Position numbers and translations under genes: made by a program. From contig NZ_CP019704.1 of assembly GCF_002005425.1 (NCBI RefSeq), forward strand, positions 248,001-312,000: DNA of 64,000 nt. The letters run 5' to 3'. Source of the DNA: Polaribacter sp. BM10 (lineage in GTDB: Bacteria; Bacteroidota; Bacteroidia; Flavobacteriales; Flavobacteriaceae). Numbering within the stretch: the first letter of the stretch is position 1; each line of letters starts with the position of its first letter. This document shows positions 19,054 to 26,767 of this stretch, in pieces. Under the pieces are notes generated by a model that had not been told where the DNA came from, ran no database searches, and saw nothing but the letters and a program-made list of their open reading frames with translations.

Positions 19054-21345
19054 TTATCTTTTTTCAACTGTAATAATAACTGTTTTTGATGTTGGTGTGT
19101 TACTTTTTCTAGCCACACTTTTTATTGGTACAAGCACATTTGCTTCTGGAAAGTAAGTTGCTGTACATTGCTTGGGTATATCGTATTTTACAACTAAGAA
19201 TCCTTTTGCAATTCTTTTTTCATTGTTAAAATGACTCACCAAATCTACTAAATCTAATTGATTTAAATTGTTTTCTTTCATGTCTTCTTCATTCATAAAA
19301 ACAATTCTTCTTTCGTTTAAAACTCCTCTATATCTATCATTTAAGCCATAGATAGTTGTGTTATATTGATCGTGAGTTCTAATTGTCATCATTATAAATT
19401 CATTTTTATTTAAATTTAAATCAGATGGTTGATTTAGTGTAAAATTTGCTTTTCCTGTGGCAGTAGGAGAGAAGTTGTTATCTCTAGCATTGTTTGGTAA
19501 ATAAAAGCCGCCTTTAATTCTTGCTTTTTCATTATAGTTATTAAAACCAGGAATTGTTGCTTCAATTTTATTTCTGATTAAATCATAATTAGAAGCAAGT
19601 TTGGTCCAATTCACATTCGAATTAACTAAAGTAGCAGTTGCCATACCTGCAACAATTGCAGTTTCACTTAGTAAAAAAGGAGAGTGAGGTTTTAAATGAC
19701 CTTTAGATTGGTGCACAACTCCCATAGAATTTTCTACGGTTATAAATTGTTCTCCATTTGCAGTAATATCTTTTTCTGAGCGCCCTAAACACGGTAAAAT
19801 TAATGCTTGTTTACCGTGAATTAAATGACTTCTATTTAGTTTTGTAGAAATATGAACTGTAAGATTGCAGTTTCTTAATGCATCTGCTGTGTATTCTGTA
19901 TCTGGAGTTGCAGATACAAAATTACCACCCATTCCAATAAAAACCTTAGCTTTACCGTTATGCATAGCTTCTATAGAGTTTACAACGTCATAACCATGTT
20001 TTCTAGAAGCTTTAAATGAAAACTCTTTTTCTAAATTATCGATAAACGAATCTGGCATTTTTTCCCAAATACCCATAGTTCTATCTCCTTGAACATTAGA
20101 ATGACCACGAACGGGGCAAGTTCCGGCACCTTTTTTACCAATACTTCCTTTTAACAGGAGAATATTTACCAATTCTCTAATATTATCAACCGCATTTTTA
20201 TGCTGAGTTAAGCCCATTGCCCAACAAATAATGATGTTTTCATTATTAATTATTAATTCGGTAGCTTTTTTAATTTCTTCTAGGGTTAAACCTGTTTGAG
20301 GTAATAATTCTTCAATAGAAAAAGTATCAAGATCATTTAAAAGAGCATCTAAACCTTCGGTTTTACTATTTATAAATTCATGATTAAAAACAGAATTAGG
20401 CGATGCTAATTCTCTTTCTTTCATTAATTTTAAAATAATTTTAAGTAATGCAACGTCACCGTTTATTTTTACTTGTAAAAATAAATCGGTTAAATCTTGA
20501 CCAGAACCAACCCATTTTAATGGATTCTGTGGATCTTTATAATTTAATAAGCCAACTTCTGGTAACGGATTTACAGTAATTATTTTTCCGCCATTATTTT
20601 TAGTTTCTCCTAATGCGGTTAACATTCTTGGATGATTGGTTCCTGGGTTTTGCCCCATAACTATAACTAAATCAGCATGATTAAAATCGTCTAAAGTAAC
20701 AGATCCTTTACCAATTCCTAACGTTTCTGAAAGTGCACTACCACTAGATTCATGACACATATTAGAACAATCTGGTAAATTATTAGTACCGTAATGTCTA
20801 ACAAACAATTGATATAAATATGCTGCCTCGTTACTTGTTCTTCCAGAGGTGTAAAAAATTGCCTCGTCTGGAGATTGTAAAGCATTTAATTCTTGTCCAA
20901 TTATAGAAAAAGCGTTTTCCCAAGAAATTTCTTCGTAATTATCTTTTCCTTCTGGCAAATACATGGGTTGCGTAATTCGTCCGCTTTTTCCAATTTCATA
21001 ATCAGATAATTTAGAAAGTTCGTTAACAGAATGGGTTGCAAAAAATAGCGGCGAAACTTTATCTTTGGTAGCTTCTTCGGCAACAGCCTTTGCACCGTTT
21101 TCACAATATTCTGCTAAAAAAGCTCTTTTAGCATCTGGATCTGGCCATGCGCAACCAGGGCAATCAAAACCATCTTTTTGATTTAAATTTTTTAATAAAC
21201 CAATACCTTTTACCAAACCAACTTCTTCTGTAACATGTTTTAATGCAGATGTAATTGCTTTAAAACCAACCGCAGAATCTGGAATGTCTTTTAACTTAAT
21301 TCCGGTAAGTTTTTCTGGTGGTTGTGCGTTTGTGTTTTTAGACAT
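19054..21345 (-). CDS. FdhF/YdeP family molybdopterin oxidoreductase
   Basis: A 763-residue cytoplasmic molybdopterin oxidoreductase of the FdhF/YdeP type. The N-terminal region has CPGCAWPDPD (about residue 58), found in this family in place of a classical 4Fe-4S binding set. The molybdopterin domains follow, with MGQNPGTNHPR and NVQGDRTMG stretches and a C-terminal molydopterin-dinucleotide-binding barrel (TIRTHDQYNTTIYG, ATYFPEANVLVPI). E. coli YdeP is linked to acid resistance, but the substrate of the family is not settled. The gene overlaps fdhD by 8 bases. No partner electron-transfer subunits are present, so it probably works as a single polypeptide or with an unlinked partner. Confidence 0.88.
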   Translation of the reverse strand: MSKNTNAQPPEKLTGIKLKDIPDSAVGFKAITSALKHVTEEVGLVKGIGLLKNLNQKDGFDCPGCAWPDPDAKRAFLAEYCENGAKAVAEEATKDKVSPLFFATHSVNELSKLSDYEIGKSGRITQPMYLPEGKDNYEEISWENAFSIIGQELNALQSPDEAIFYTSGRTSNEAAYLYQLFVRHYGTNNLPDCSNMCHESSGSALSETLGIGKGSVTLDDFNHADLVIVMGQNPGTNHPRMLTALGETKNNGGKIITVNPLPEVGLLNYKDPQNPLKWVGSGQDLTDLFLQVKINGDVALLKIILKLMKERELASPNSVFNHEFINSKTEGLDALLNDLDTFSIEELLPQTGLTLEEIKKATELIINNENIIICWAMGLTQHKNAVDNIRELVNILLLKGSIGKKGAGTCPVRGHSNVQGDRTMGIWEKMPDSFIDNLEKEFSFKASRKHGYDVVNSIEAMHNGKAKVFIGMGGNFVSATPDTEYTADALRNCNLTVHISTKLNRSHLIHGKQALILPCLGRSEKDITANGEQFITVENSMGVVHQSKGHLKPHSPFLLSETAIVAGMATATLVNSNVNWTKLASNYDLIRNKIEATIPGFNNYNEKARIKGGFYLPNNARDNNFSPTATGKANFTLNQPSDLNLNKNEFIMMTIRTHDQYNTTIYGLNDRYRGVLNERRIVFMNEEDMKENNLNQLDLVDLVSHFNNEKRIAKGFLVVKYDIPKQCTATYFPEANVLVPIKSVARKSNTPTSKTVIITVEKR

Positions 21346-22147
21346 AAGTTTCGTTATTTTGAATGTATGATGGATTTGCGTAAATTGTCATTTTGTTTTC
21401 TCTAGTAAAACCTATTAAGCAGATGCCAAATTCTTTAGCAAAATCTACAGCTAAAGAAGAACAAGCAGAAACTGCAATAATTACAGGTATTTTAGCGATA
21501 AAGGCTTTCGAAACGATTTCATAAGAAACTCTACCACTTACTAATAAATAATTTGCAGCTTTTAAATTATTATTGATTAATAAATCGCCAACAATTTTAT
21601 CTACTGCATTGTGCCTACCAATATCTTCTTTAATAGACAATAAATTATTTTTTTTATCAAAAATTGCAGCTGCATGACTACCTCCAGTATCTTTAAAAGT
21701 GTTTTGTAAAGCGCTCATTTTAACAAACATTTTATGAATGTTGTTTGCTGAAAGAAGATTTTTATTTGATAATTTTTTTCCAGAAATTTCTAAGTCTTTT
21801 AATTCTTGTTTTCCGCAAATTCCGCAAGAAGAAACAGACAATAAAGTGCGTTTGTTTAAATAGCCTTTTCCTAAGTTTTCTTTGCTGATGTTTACATTTA
21901 TAATTGCAGGAATATTCTGTGTAGTTTTTATGATTTCGAACTCAAGAGCACTACTTTTTTTATAAATATCTTCAGCGTAAAGTAAACCTCTAATAAGTTC
22001 AAAATCGTTATCAGGCGTTCGCATTACAACAGTATATGCATCATTATTAATATTTATCTGTAAAGGAGCTTCTACAACTAAATTATCTTCAATAGAAGAT
22101 TGATTTGAGTCTGTAATTTTTAATCCTTGGTAAATAAATGTTTGCAT
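21338..22147 (-). CDS. fdhD: Formate dehydrogenase accessory sulfurtransferase
   Basis: A 269-residue FdhD. In E. coli it carries sulfur from IscS to the molybdenum cofactor of formate dehydrogenases. The sulfur-carrying pair is visible as SSCGICGKQ, with Cys108 and Cys111. Later motifs KEDIGRHNAVDK and SGRVSYEIV are family hallmarks. The stop overlaps the start of the FdhF/YdeP gene by 8 bases, which indicates translational coupling and makes that enzyme its likely client. An inverted repeat lies just upstream at 22154-22168. Confidence 0.94.
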   Translation of the reverse strand: MQTFIYQGLKITDSNQSSIEDNLVVEAPLQININNDAYTVVMRTPDNDFELIRGLLYAEDIYKKSSALEFEIIKTTQNIPAIINVNISKENLGKGYLNKRTLLSVSSCGICGKQELKDLEISGKKLSNKNLLSANNIHKMFVKMSALQNTFKDTGGSHAAAIFDKKNNLLSIKEDIGRHNAVDKIVGDLLINNNLKAANYLLVSGRVSYEIVSKAFIAKIPVIIAVSACSSLAVDFAKEFGICLIGFTRENKMTIYANPSYIQNNETYV

Positions 22148-22153
22148 AAGCCG

Positions 22154-22168
22154 TAAAGTTAACCTTTA
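22154..22168. promoter_or_regulatory. Inverted repeat upstream of fdhD
   Basis: TAAAG-TTAAC-CTTTA, a perfect 5-base inverted repeat ending 7 bases before the fdhD ATG. It could be an operator for the fdhD operon. No protein can be assigned. Confidence 0.3.
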
Positions 22169-22221
22169 AACGTAAAAAAATAAAGAAAATAGTGTAGTTA
22201 ATTTAAGAGGTAACTAGGTGA

Positions 22222-23397
22222 TTATGCTTTGGAGCAAACAATACAAATTAAGTTGTTTTTATAATCTGTTGTTAAAAAAAGATATGTATTTCCTCCATCT
22301 TTAATTTTAGTTTCTTTTCTTATCTGAGTTACTGTTTTAGGGAAATTTCTAGTCGTAATATTCGCTTTATTATCTAACAAGATTTTTTTAATCTTTTTCT
22401 TATCGTAATTTAAAATATGTTCAATTTTAAAAGTTCGACCCGGAAAATCTATTTTATTTTCTGATGTATATAAATGCGAGTGTTGCTGAAGTTTAAAAAC
22501 GTTTAACTGATCTGTAATTTGATGGAATCCGCCAGATTTTAGAATCGCAGCATTTGGCTCGTACAAATAAGCAAGTGGTTCAGAATAATTAGAAATTGAT
22601 TCTTCTTTATATTTAAAACTGAAATTTTCTATTTTTTGTTTCCCAATATTTTTGGTAATGATTTTGATAGAATTATTATACTCTTTTTCTAAAATGAATA
22701 GTAACTCTTTAACTTCGTTATGAACTGCTATTACATGAATTTCTTTGACAAATTTAAGTTCGTTAATAGCACTTGTAATGTCTAAAATTGGTGAATTTTT
22801 AATTAAGATTATACTCGATTTAGAAAACAAAAAATCTATGTTTTCTGGCACATTTGGTAAACAATCTTTTAATAAAAAAACTTTTCCTTTTGCATCGTTT
22901 CTTCTAGAAGGATCTATATAAATACAATCGAAATTAAGATCAGTATTTTTTAAGAAATCCAATCCGTTTCCAGAAAAAGTTGCAATATTCTTTTTTTCTA
23001 ATTGCTTATAATTATGATTTACAATTGCAGATAAATCAGTATCAATTTCACAATGTGTAACTGCTTTGAAGTTTTCAGAAAAATAGTAACAATCTACACC
23101 AAAACCACCGGTAATATCGATAATAGTATTTCCTTTTACAAGATTTGCCTTGTATTTTGCTGTAATTTCAGAAGAAGTTTGTTCGATACTTAATTTTGCA
23201 GGATAATAAATCTTATCTGCAGTAAACCAAGTAGGTAGTTTTTGTTCAGATTTTTGTTTCGCTACAATTTGATTTGCCAGTTCTTGTACAGTAATATCTT
23301 TAAAAGGGCTTCCTTTTAAAATCAACTTGGTAATATCAGCTTTTAAATTATCTAAAATAAATTGCTGAACTTCTGTACGTAAAATGGCTAAATTCAA
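22222..23397 (-). CDS. Class I SAM-dependent methyltransferase with THUMP-like C-terminal domain
   Basis: A 391-residue protein. A helical N-terminal region leads to a Rossmann methyltransferase core: motif I TIIDITGGFGVDCYYF (about 93-108), the acidic loop CEIDTDL, and motif IV CIYIDPSRR (about 160), the D-P-x-R pattern used by RNA and DNA methylases. The C-terminal part (EPNAAILKSGGF, FPKTVTQIRKETKIKDGG) looks like the THUMP-like domain found in Bacteroidota members. A role in rRNA or tRNA modification is inferred. It starts 6 bases downstream of the AI-2E family gene on the same strand. Confidence 0.8.
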   Translation of the reverse strand: MNLAILRTEVQQFILDNLKADITKLILKGSPFKDITVQELANQIVAKQKSEQKLPTWFTADKIYYPAKLSIEQTSSEITAKYKANLVKGNTIIDITGGFGVDCYYFSENFKAVTHCEIDTDLSAIVNHNYKQLEKKNIATFSGNGLDFLKNTDLNFDCIYIDPSRRNDAKGKVFLLKDCLPNVPENIDFLFSKSSIILIKNSPILDITSAINELKFVKEIHVIAVHNEVKELLFILEKEYNNSIKIITKNIGKQKIENFSFKYKEESISNYSEPLAYLYEPNAAILKSGGFHQITDQLNVFKLQQHSHLYTSENKIDFPGRTFKIEHILNYDKKKIKKILLDNKANITTRNFPKTVTQIRKETKIKDGGNTYLFLTTDYKNNLICIVCSKA

Positions 23398-23403
23398 AAG
23401 AAA

Positions 23404-24486
23404 TTACAAGTCTTTGGTTAATGATTTTACAATTTTATTATCAGATAAAAACTCTTTTAAAATAACTTTTAAAGCAGTATAGCAAGGTACCGCAGTTATC
23501 ATACCAAGAACTCCAAAAAGTAAGCCTCCAATAATAATTACTAAAAATATTTCTAAAGGATGAGATTTAGTTGTTTTCGAAAAAATTAATGGTTGACTTG
23601 CAAAATTGTCTATTAATTGTGCAATTAAATACCCAAACATTACATACATTGTTGTTGGTAAAATTTCTTCTTGAAAGTTTAAACCAATATTACTTGTCAT
23701 CGATAAAATAAACATTAAAACAGCACCAATCATTGGCCCAACATAAGGTATTAAGTTTAACAATGCACATAGAAAAGCAATAACAACAGCATTGGTAATA
23801 CCAAAAATTAATAAAATTAATGTGTATAAAATAAATAGAATTGTAATTTGAATTAACAAACCAATAAAATATCTAGAAAGCAAATTATTAATAGTTTCTA
23901 AAGATTTAGAAAATCTTGTTTCTGTACCGTTAGGTATAATTACAAGTACTCCTTTTTTTAATATTTGACTGTCTTTCATAAAAAAGAAAGAAATAAATAA
24001 TACAGAAAATAAGCCAACACTTAAAGAACCAACAGCACCCAAAACAGAGTTTAAAAGGTTTGGTATTTCTTTAAATTGAGATAAAAAATCTACATTTTTT
24101 AATTCGCTTAAAACATCAATACCTTTAGATGAAAAGTACGAAGTTATTTGATTAAAAATTTCTTGAATATTGTTCTGCAATTCATTTACTTCTAATAACG
24201 ATAGGCTTTTACCTTGTTCTGCAACTAAAGGTATAAACATAACTATTAAGCCTGTTAAGAAACCAAGCATTAATATCATTGTAAAAACAACAGCAAGTGT
24301 ATTAGGGAATTTTAATTTTCTTCGTAATGTAATTATAAGTGGTCTAGCAATTAAAGAAAGTACACTTGCAATAATAATATATACAATTACAGACTGAATA
24401 GCGTACAAGAAATAACCAAGTAAAACTATACCAATTATTATAGCTAAAGCTCTTAAAATACCGTTTGCAATTGTTTTAGAAGTCAT
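23404..24486 (-). CDS. AI-2E family transporter (PF01594)
   Basis: A 360-residue integral membrane protein with about seven to eight hydrophobic helices. The family signatures are visible: the C-terminal LLNLIPYVGPMIGA stretch followed by the IAQLIDNFASQPLIF and HPLEIFLVIIIGG sequences. Family members include putative AI-2 exporters and sodium/proton antiporters, so the substrate is not known. Its ATG shares one base with the stop codon of the upstream gene (TAATG), which implies translational coupling. Confidence 0.9.
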   Translation of the reverse strand: MTSKTIANGILRALAIIIGIVLLGYFLYAIQSVIVYIIIASVLSLIARPLIITLRRKLKFPNTLAVVFTMILMLGFLTGLIVMFIPLVAEQGKSLSLLEVNELQNNIQEIFNQITSYFSSKGIDVLSELKNVDFLSQFKEIPNLLNSVLGAVGSLSVGLFSVLFISFFFMKDSQILKKGVLVIIPNGTETRFSKSLETINNLLSRYFIGLLIQITILFILYTLILLIFGITNAVVIAFLCALLNLIPYVGPMIGAVLMFILSMTSNIGLNFQEEILPTTMYVMFGYLIAQLIDNFASQPLIFSKTTKSHPLEIFLVIIIGGLLFGVLGMITAVPCYTALKVILKEFLSDNKIVKSLTKDL

Positions 24487-25763
24487 TAATTATAAGCTTT
24501 TACAGTTCCCATACTTAAATTATTACCATTAGCAAAAGTATGATTAGTCGGCAGCATTGTACCACTTTCTGTTGTAATCCAATCTTGCCAAGTTGCTGGT
24601 ACTTCTACCATTTTCATGCTAGCAACATTCATTTTGTAGCTAATTGGTACATAGTTTTCATCCAATATCCAAAGATAAGAATCTCCTGGTGTTGTTCCGC
24701 CAGAAGTATATTTTACTAAAAGTGCATCTTTATCATTTACTTTTTTAATCGTTCTAATGGTACCATCATCAAAAAGTTTGTGAGGTGCAACCAACCAAAA
24801 AGAATCGTTATTAAAAATATCCCAAGCACGTTTTACAATTTTTTTATCAGCAATGTCTTGCTTAACATTATTGTAAAAAACGGTGCTTTTTTCTTTTGCT
24901 TGCGGATGTAAGTTTACACGGATTGTATCCCAAGAAACATCTGCAATATGATTTTCTTTGTCCCATTTAAAATGCCTTCTTCCGCCAAAACTCCATTCTA
25001 TAAAGCGTGTTTTTTTATAGTTTTCATGCTTTATTGCTTTTAATATTTTGTGTGCTAACTCATTTGCTTTTTTATTGTAAGCTTTTACGTTATTCATTGG
25101 TATTTCTAGTCCAAAAATCGAAAGTTTATGTTTGGTAGGTAACTTTATGCCAGATTTGGTATTTTTCCAATCAGACCAAGTAGCCGATACTCCGCCAAGA
25201 GGAATTATAGATGTCCACATTTTATAAGAAATTGGCATATTATTATCATCTAAAATCCATAAATAAGAATCTCCTGGAGTAGAACCGCCGGTTTTGTAAG
25301 TAATTAAAAGTGCATCTTTATCGTTATAATTTACAAGACGTCTTTCTGTACCGCTGTCAAAAACTTTGTAAGGTGCAATTAACCAAAAAGAATCGTTGTT
25401 AAAGTAGCTTTCTGCCTGCTTAATTAAGTCGTCATTTTTAGTAAGTTTATCATTTATATAAACTTCAGAATCTGATGGATTTTTAGTTTTTAAAAGAACT
25501 TTATTTTCATTCCAAGAAACTTCAACTAAATTTTCTTGTTTGTGCCAAACATAAAAATGTTCGTTTCTAAAATTCCATTCTATAATCTCTGTAGTGTCAA
25601 AAGCGTCTTTATTTAAGGCTGTTAACATTTTAGTTGCCAAAGCATCTGCTTTTTTCCCCTTTTCGCCTTTTGGTAATTTTTCGTTATTAACAAAGTAATA
25701 AATACCTAAAAATAGGATAAAAATTAAAAATATAAAACCTAGAATTTTGAAAAATTTCTTCAT
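24486..25763 (-). CDS. Membrane-anchored protein with a tandemly duplicated domain
   Basis: A 425-residue protein with one N-terminal helix (FFKILGFIFLIFILFLGIYYF) and an extracytoplasmic part made of two copies of the same domain, about residues 43-232 and 235-425. The copies share IIEWNF/FIEWSF, FNNDSFWL(I/V)APxK, NDKDALL, GG(S/T)TPGDSYLWILD and a VKAYN end. The family is unknown to me. In Bacteroidota such domains occur as single-copy hypothetical proteins. The fold may be lipid-binding or LolA-like, since LolA-type proteins share extended Trp-rich strands; this is only a suggestion. It is coupled to the AI-2E family permease. Confidence 0.7.
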   Translation of the reverse strand: MKKFFKILGFIFLIFILFLGIYYFVNNEKLPKGEKGKKADALATKMLTALNKDAFDTTEIIEWNFRNEHFYVWHKQENLVEVSWNENKVLLKTKNPSDSEVYINDKLTKNDDLIKQAESYFNNDSFWLIAPYKVFDSGTERRLVNYNDKDALLITYKTGGSTPGDSYLWILDDNNMPISYKMWTSIIPLGGVSATWSDWKNTKSGIKLPTKHKLSIFGLEIPMNNVKAYNKKANELAHKILKAIKHENYKKTRFIEWSFGGRRHFKWDKENHIADVSWDTIRVNLHPQAKEKSTVFYNNVKQDIADKKIVKRAWDIFNNDSFWLVAPHKLFDDGTIRTIKKVNDKDALLVKYTSGGTTPGDSYLWILDENYVPISYKMNVASMKMVEVPATWQDWITTESGTMLPTNHTFANGNNLSMGTVKAYN

Positions 25764-25847
25764 GAATATTAGATAAATTAGACTGTAAATTTATCAATTT
25801 TAAATAAGTTATGATTTGTTTTCTTTAGAATAATCTAAAATAGATTT

Positions 25848-26708
25848 TTAATGACAGAAAATTTTTCTAAACTTTTTAGGTAATTCTTTTGAAATAGTAA
25901 TTTTTTCTTTGGTAAACGGATGTATAAAATCTAAAGTTGCTGCGTGTAAAAACAAACCTTTTCCGTTTAGAATTTTGTTTTCTAAAAAATAATCTTTGTC
26001 TCCTAAAATAGGATTTTTTAAAGAAAATAAATGCTTACGTAATTGGTGTTTTCTGCCTGTTTCTGGCTGTAGTTTTACTAAATTTAAAAAATTGAAACGT
26101 TTAGAAATTACAGATTCTAAAACTTCATAATTTGTAAAAGCTTCTTTGTTGTCTATTGGTTTGTCTATGTAGCCTTTAGCGTTCATTTTACCAATTGTTA
26201 CAGCAAAATATGTTTTTCTGATGTTCTTTTCTTTAAACAATTTACTTAGTTCAATAATAGATAAACTTGTTTTTCCAATTAATAACAATCCACTAGTTGG
26301 GTAATCTAATCTGTGAATTGGTTGCGGTTTTACTGCATCTGCAAGCGAACTTTTAATAAGGTTTTGCGATAAAGCATTTGCAATAGTTACAAATTTGTTA
26401 CCGCTAACTAAAATACCTGCAGGTTTATAAATAATAGCTAAATAGTCATCTTCAAACAAAACTTCTAAATCTAGTTTTAATCTTTCAAAAGTTGAAGTGT
26501 TTTCAGATTCATAAAGATCTATTTTTTCTCCTCCCGAAATATATATTCCAGTTGTGGCTATTTTATCATCAATAAAAATATATCCTTTTTTAATAGCTTT
26601 TTTAATTCCTGATTTTGTTGGTATAGCATTAAATATTCCGACGCTGTATTCTTGAAAACGAATCGGTTTCTCTATTTTTTTTACAAAATGGGTTTCTAGT
26701 AAATTCAA
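25848..26708 (-). CDS. RluA-type RNA pseudouridine synthase
   Basis: A pseudouridine synthase of the RluA family, isomerising uridines in rRNA or tRNA. The catalytic Asp lies in PIHRLDYPTSGLLLIGKT. ETGRKHQLRKHL, a second family motif, is near the C-terminus. I place the start at a TTG (26706-26708), giving 286 residues that begin with NLLETHFVKK. The longer frame begins at an ATG at 26744, but that codon lies in the hairpin that terminates the upstream gene, and its first residues are not conserved-looking. The S4-like N-terminal domain (about 20-60) is present. The site modified cannot be told. Confidence 0.85.
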   Translation of the reverse strand: MNLLETHFVKKIEKPIRFQEYSVGIFNAIPTKSGIKKAIKKGYIFIDDKIATTGIYISGGEKIDLYESENTSTFERLKLDLEVLFEDDYLAIIYKPAGILVSGNKFVTIANALSQNLIKSSLADAVKPQPIHRLDYPTSGLLLIGKTSLSIIELSKLFKEKNIRKTYFAVTIGKMNAKGYIDKPIDNKEAFTNYEVLESVISKRFNFLNLVKLQPETGRKHQLRKHLFSLKNPILGDKDYFLENKILNGKGLFLHAATLDFIHPFTKEKITISKELPKKFRKIFCH

Positions 26709-26730
26709 TACATAAAAGTTTTTATAAAAT

Positions 26731-26760
26731 AATAATTCCCACAAAAGTGGGAATTATTTT
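26731..26760 (-). terminator. Intrinsic terminator of the tricorn-like protease gene
   Basis: Stem AATAATTCCCAC (26731-26742), A4 loop, stem GTGGGAATTATT (26747-26758), with A/T-rich flanks. It begins 8 bases past the minus-strand stop at 26768. Confidence 0.85.
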
Positions 26761-26767
26761 AATCATT

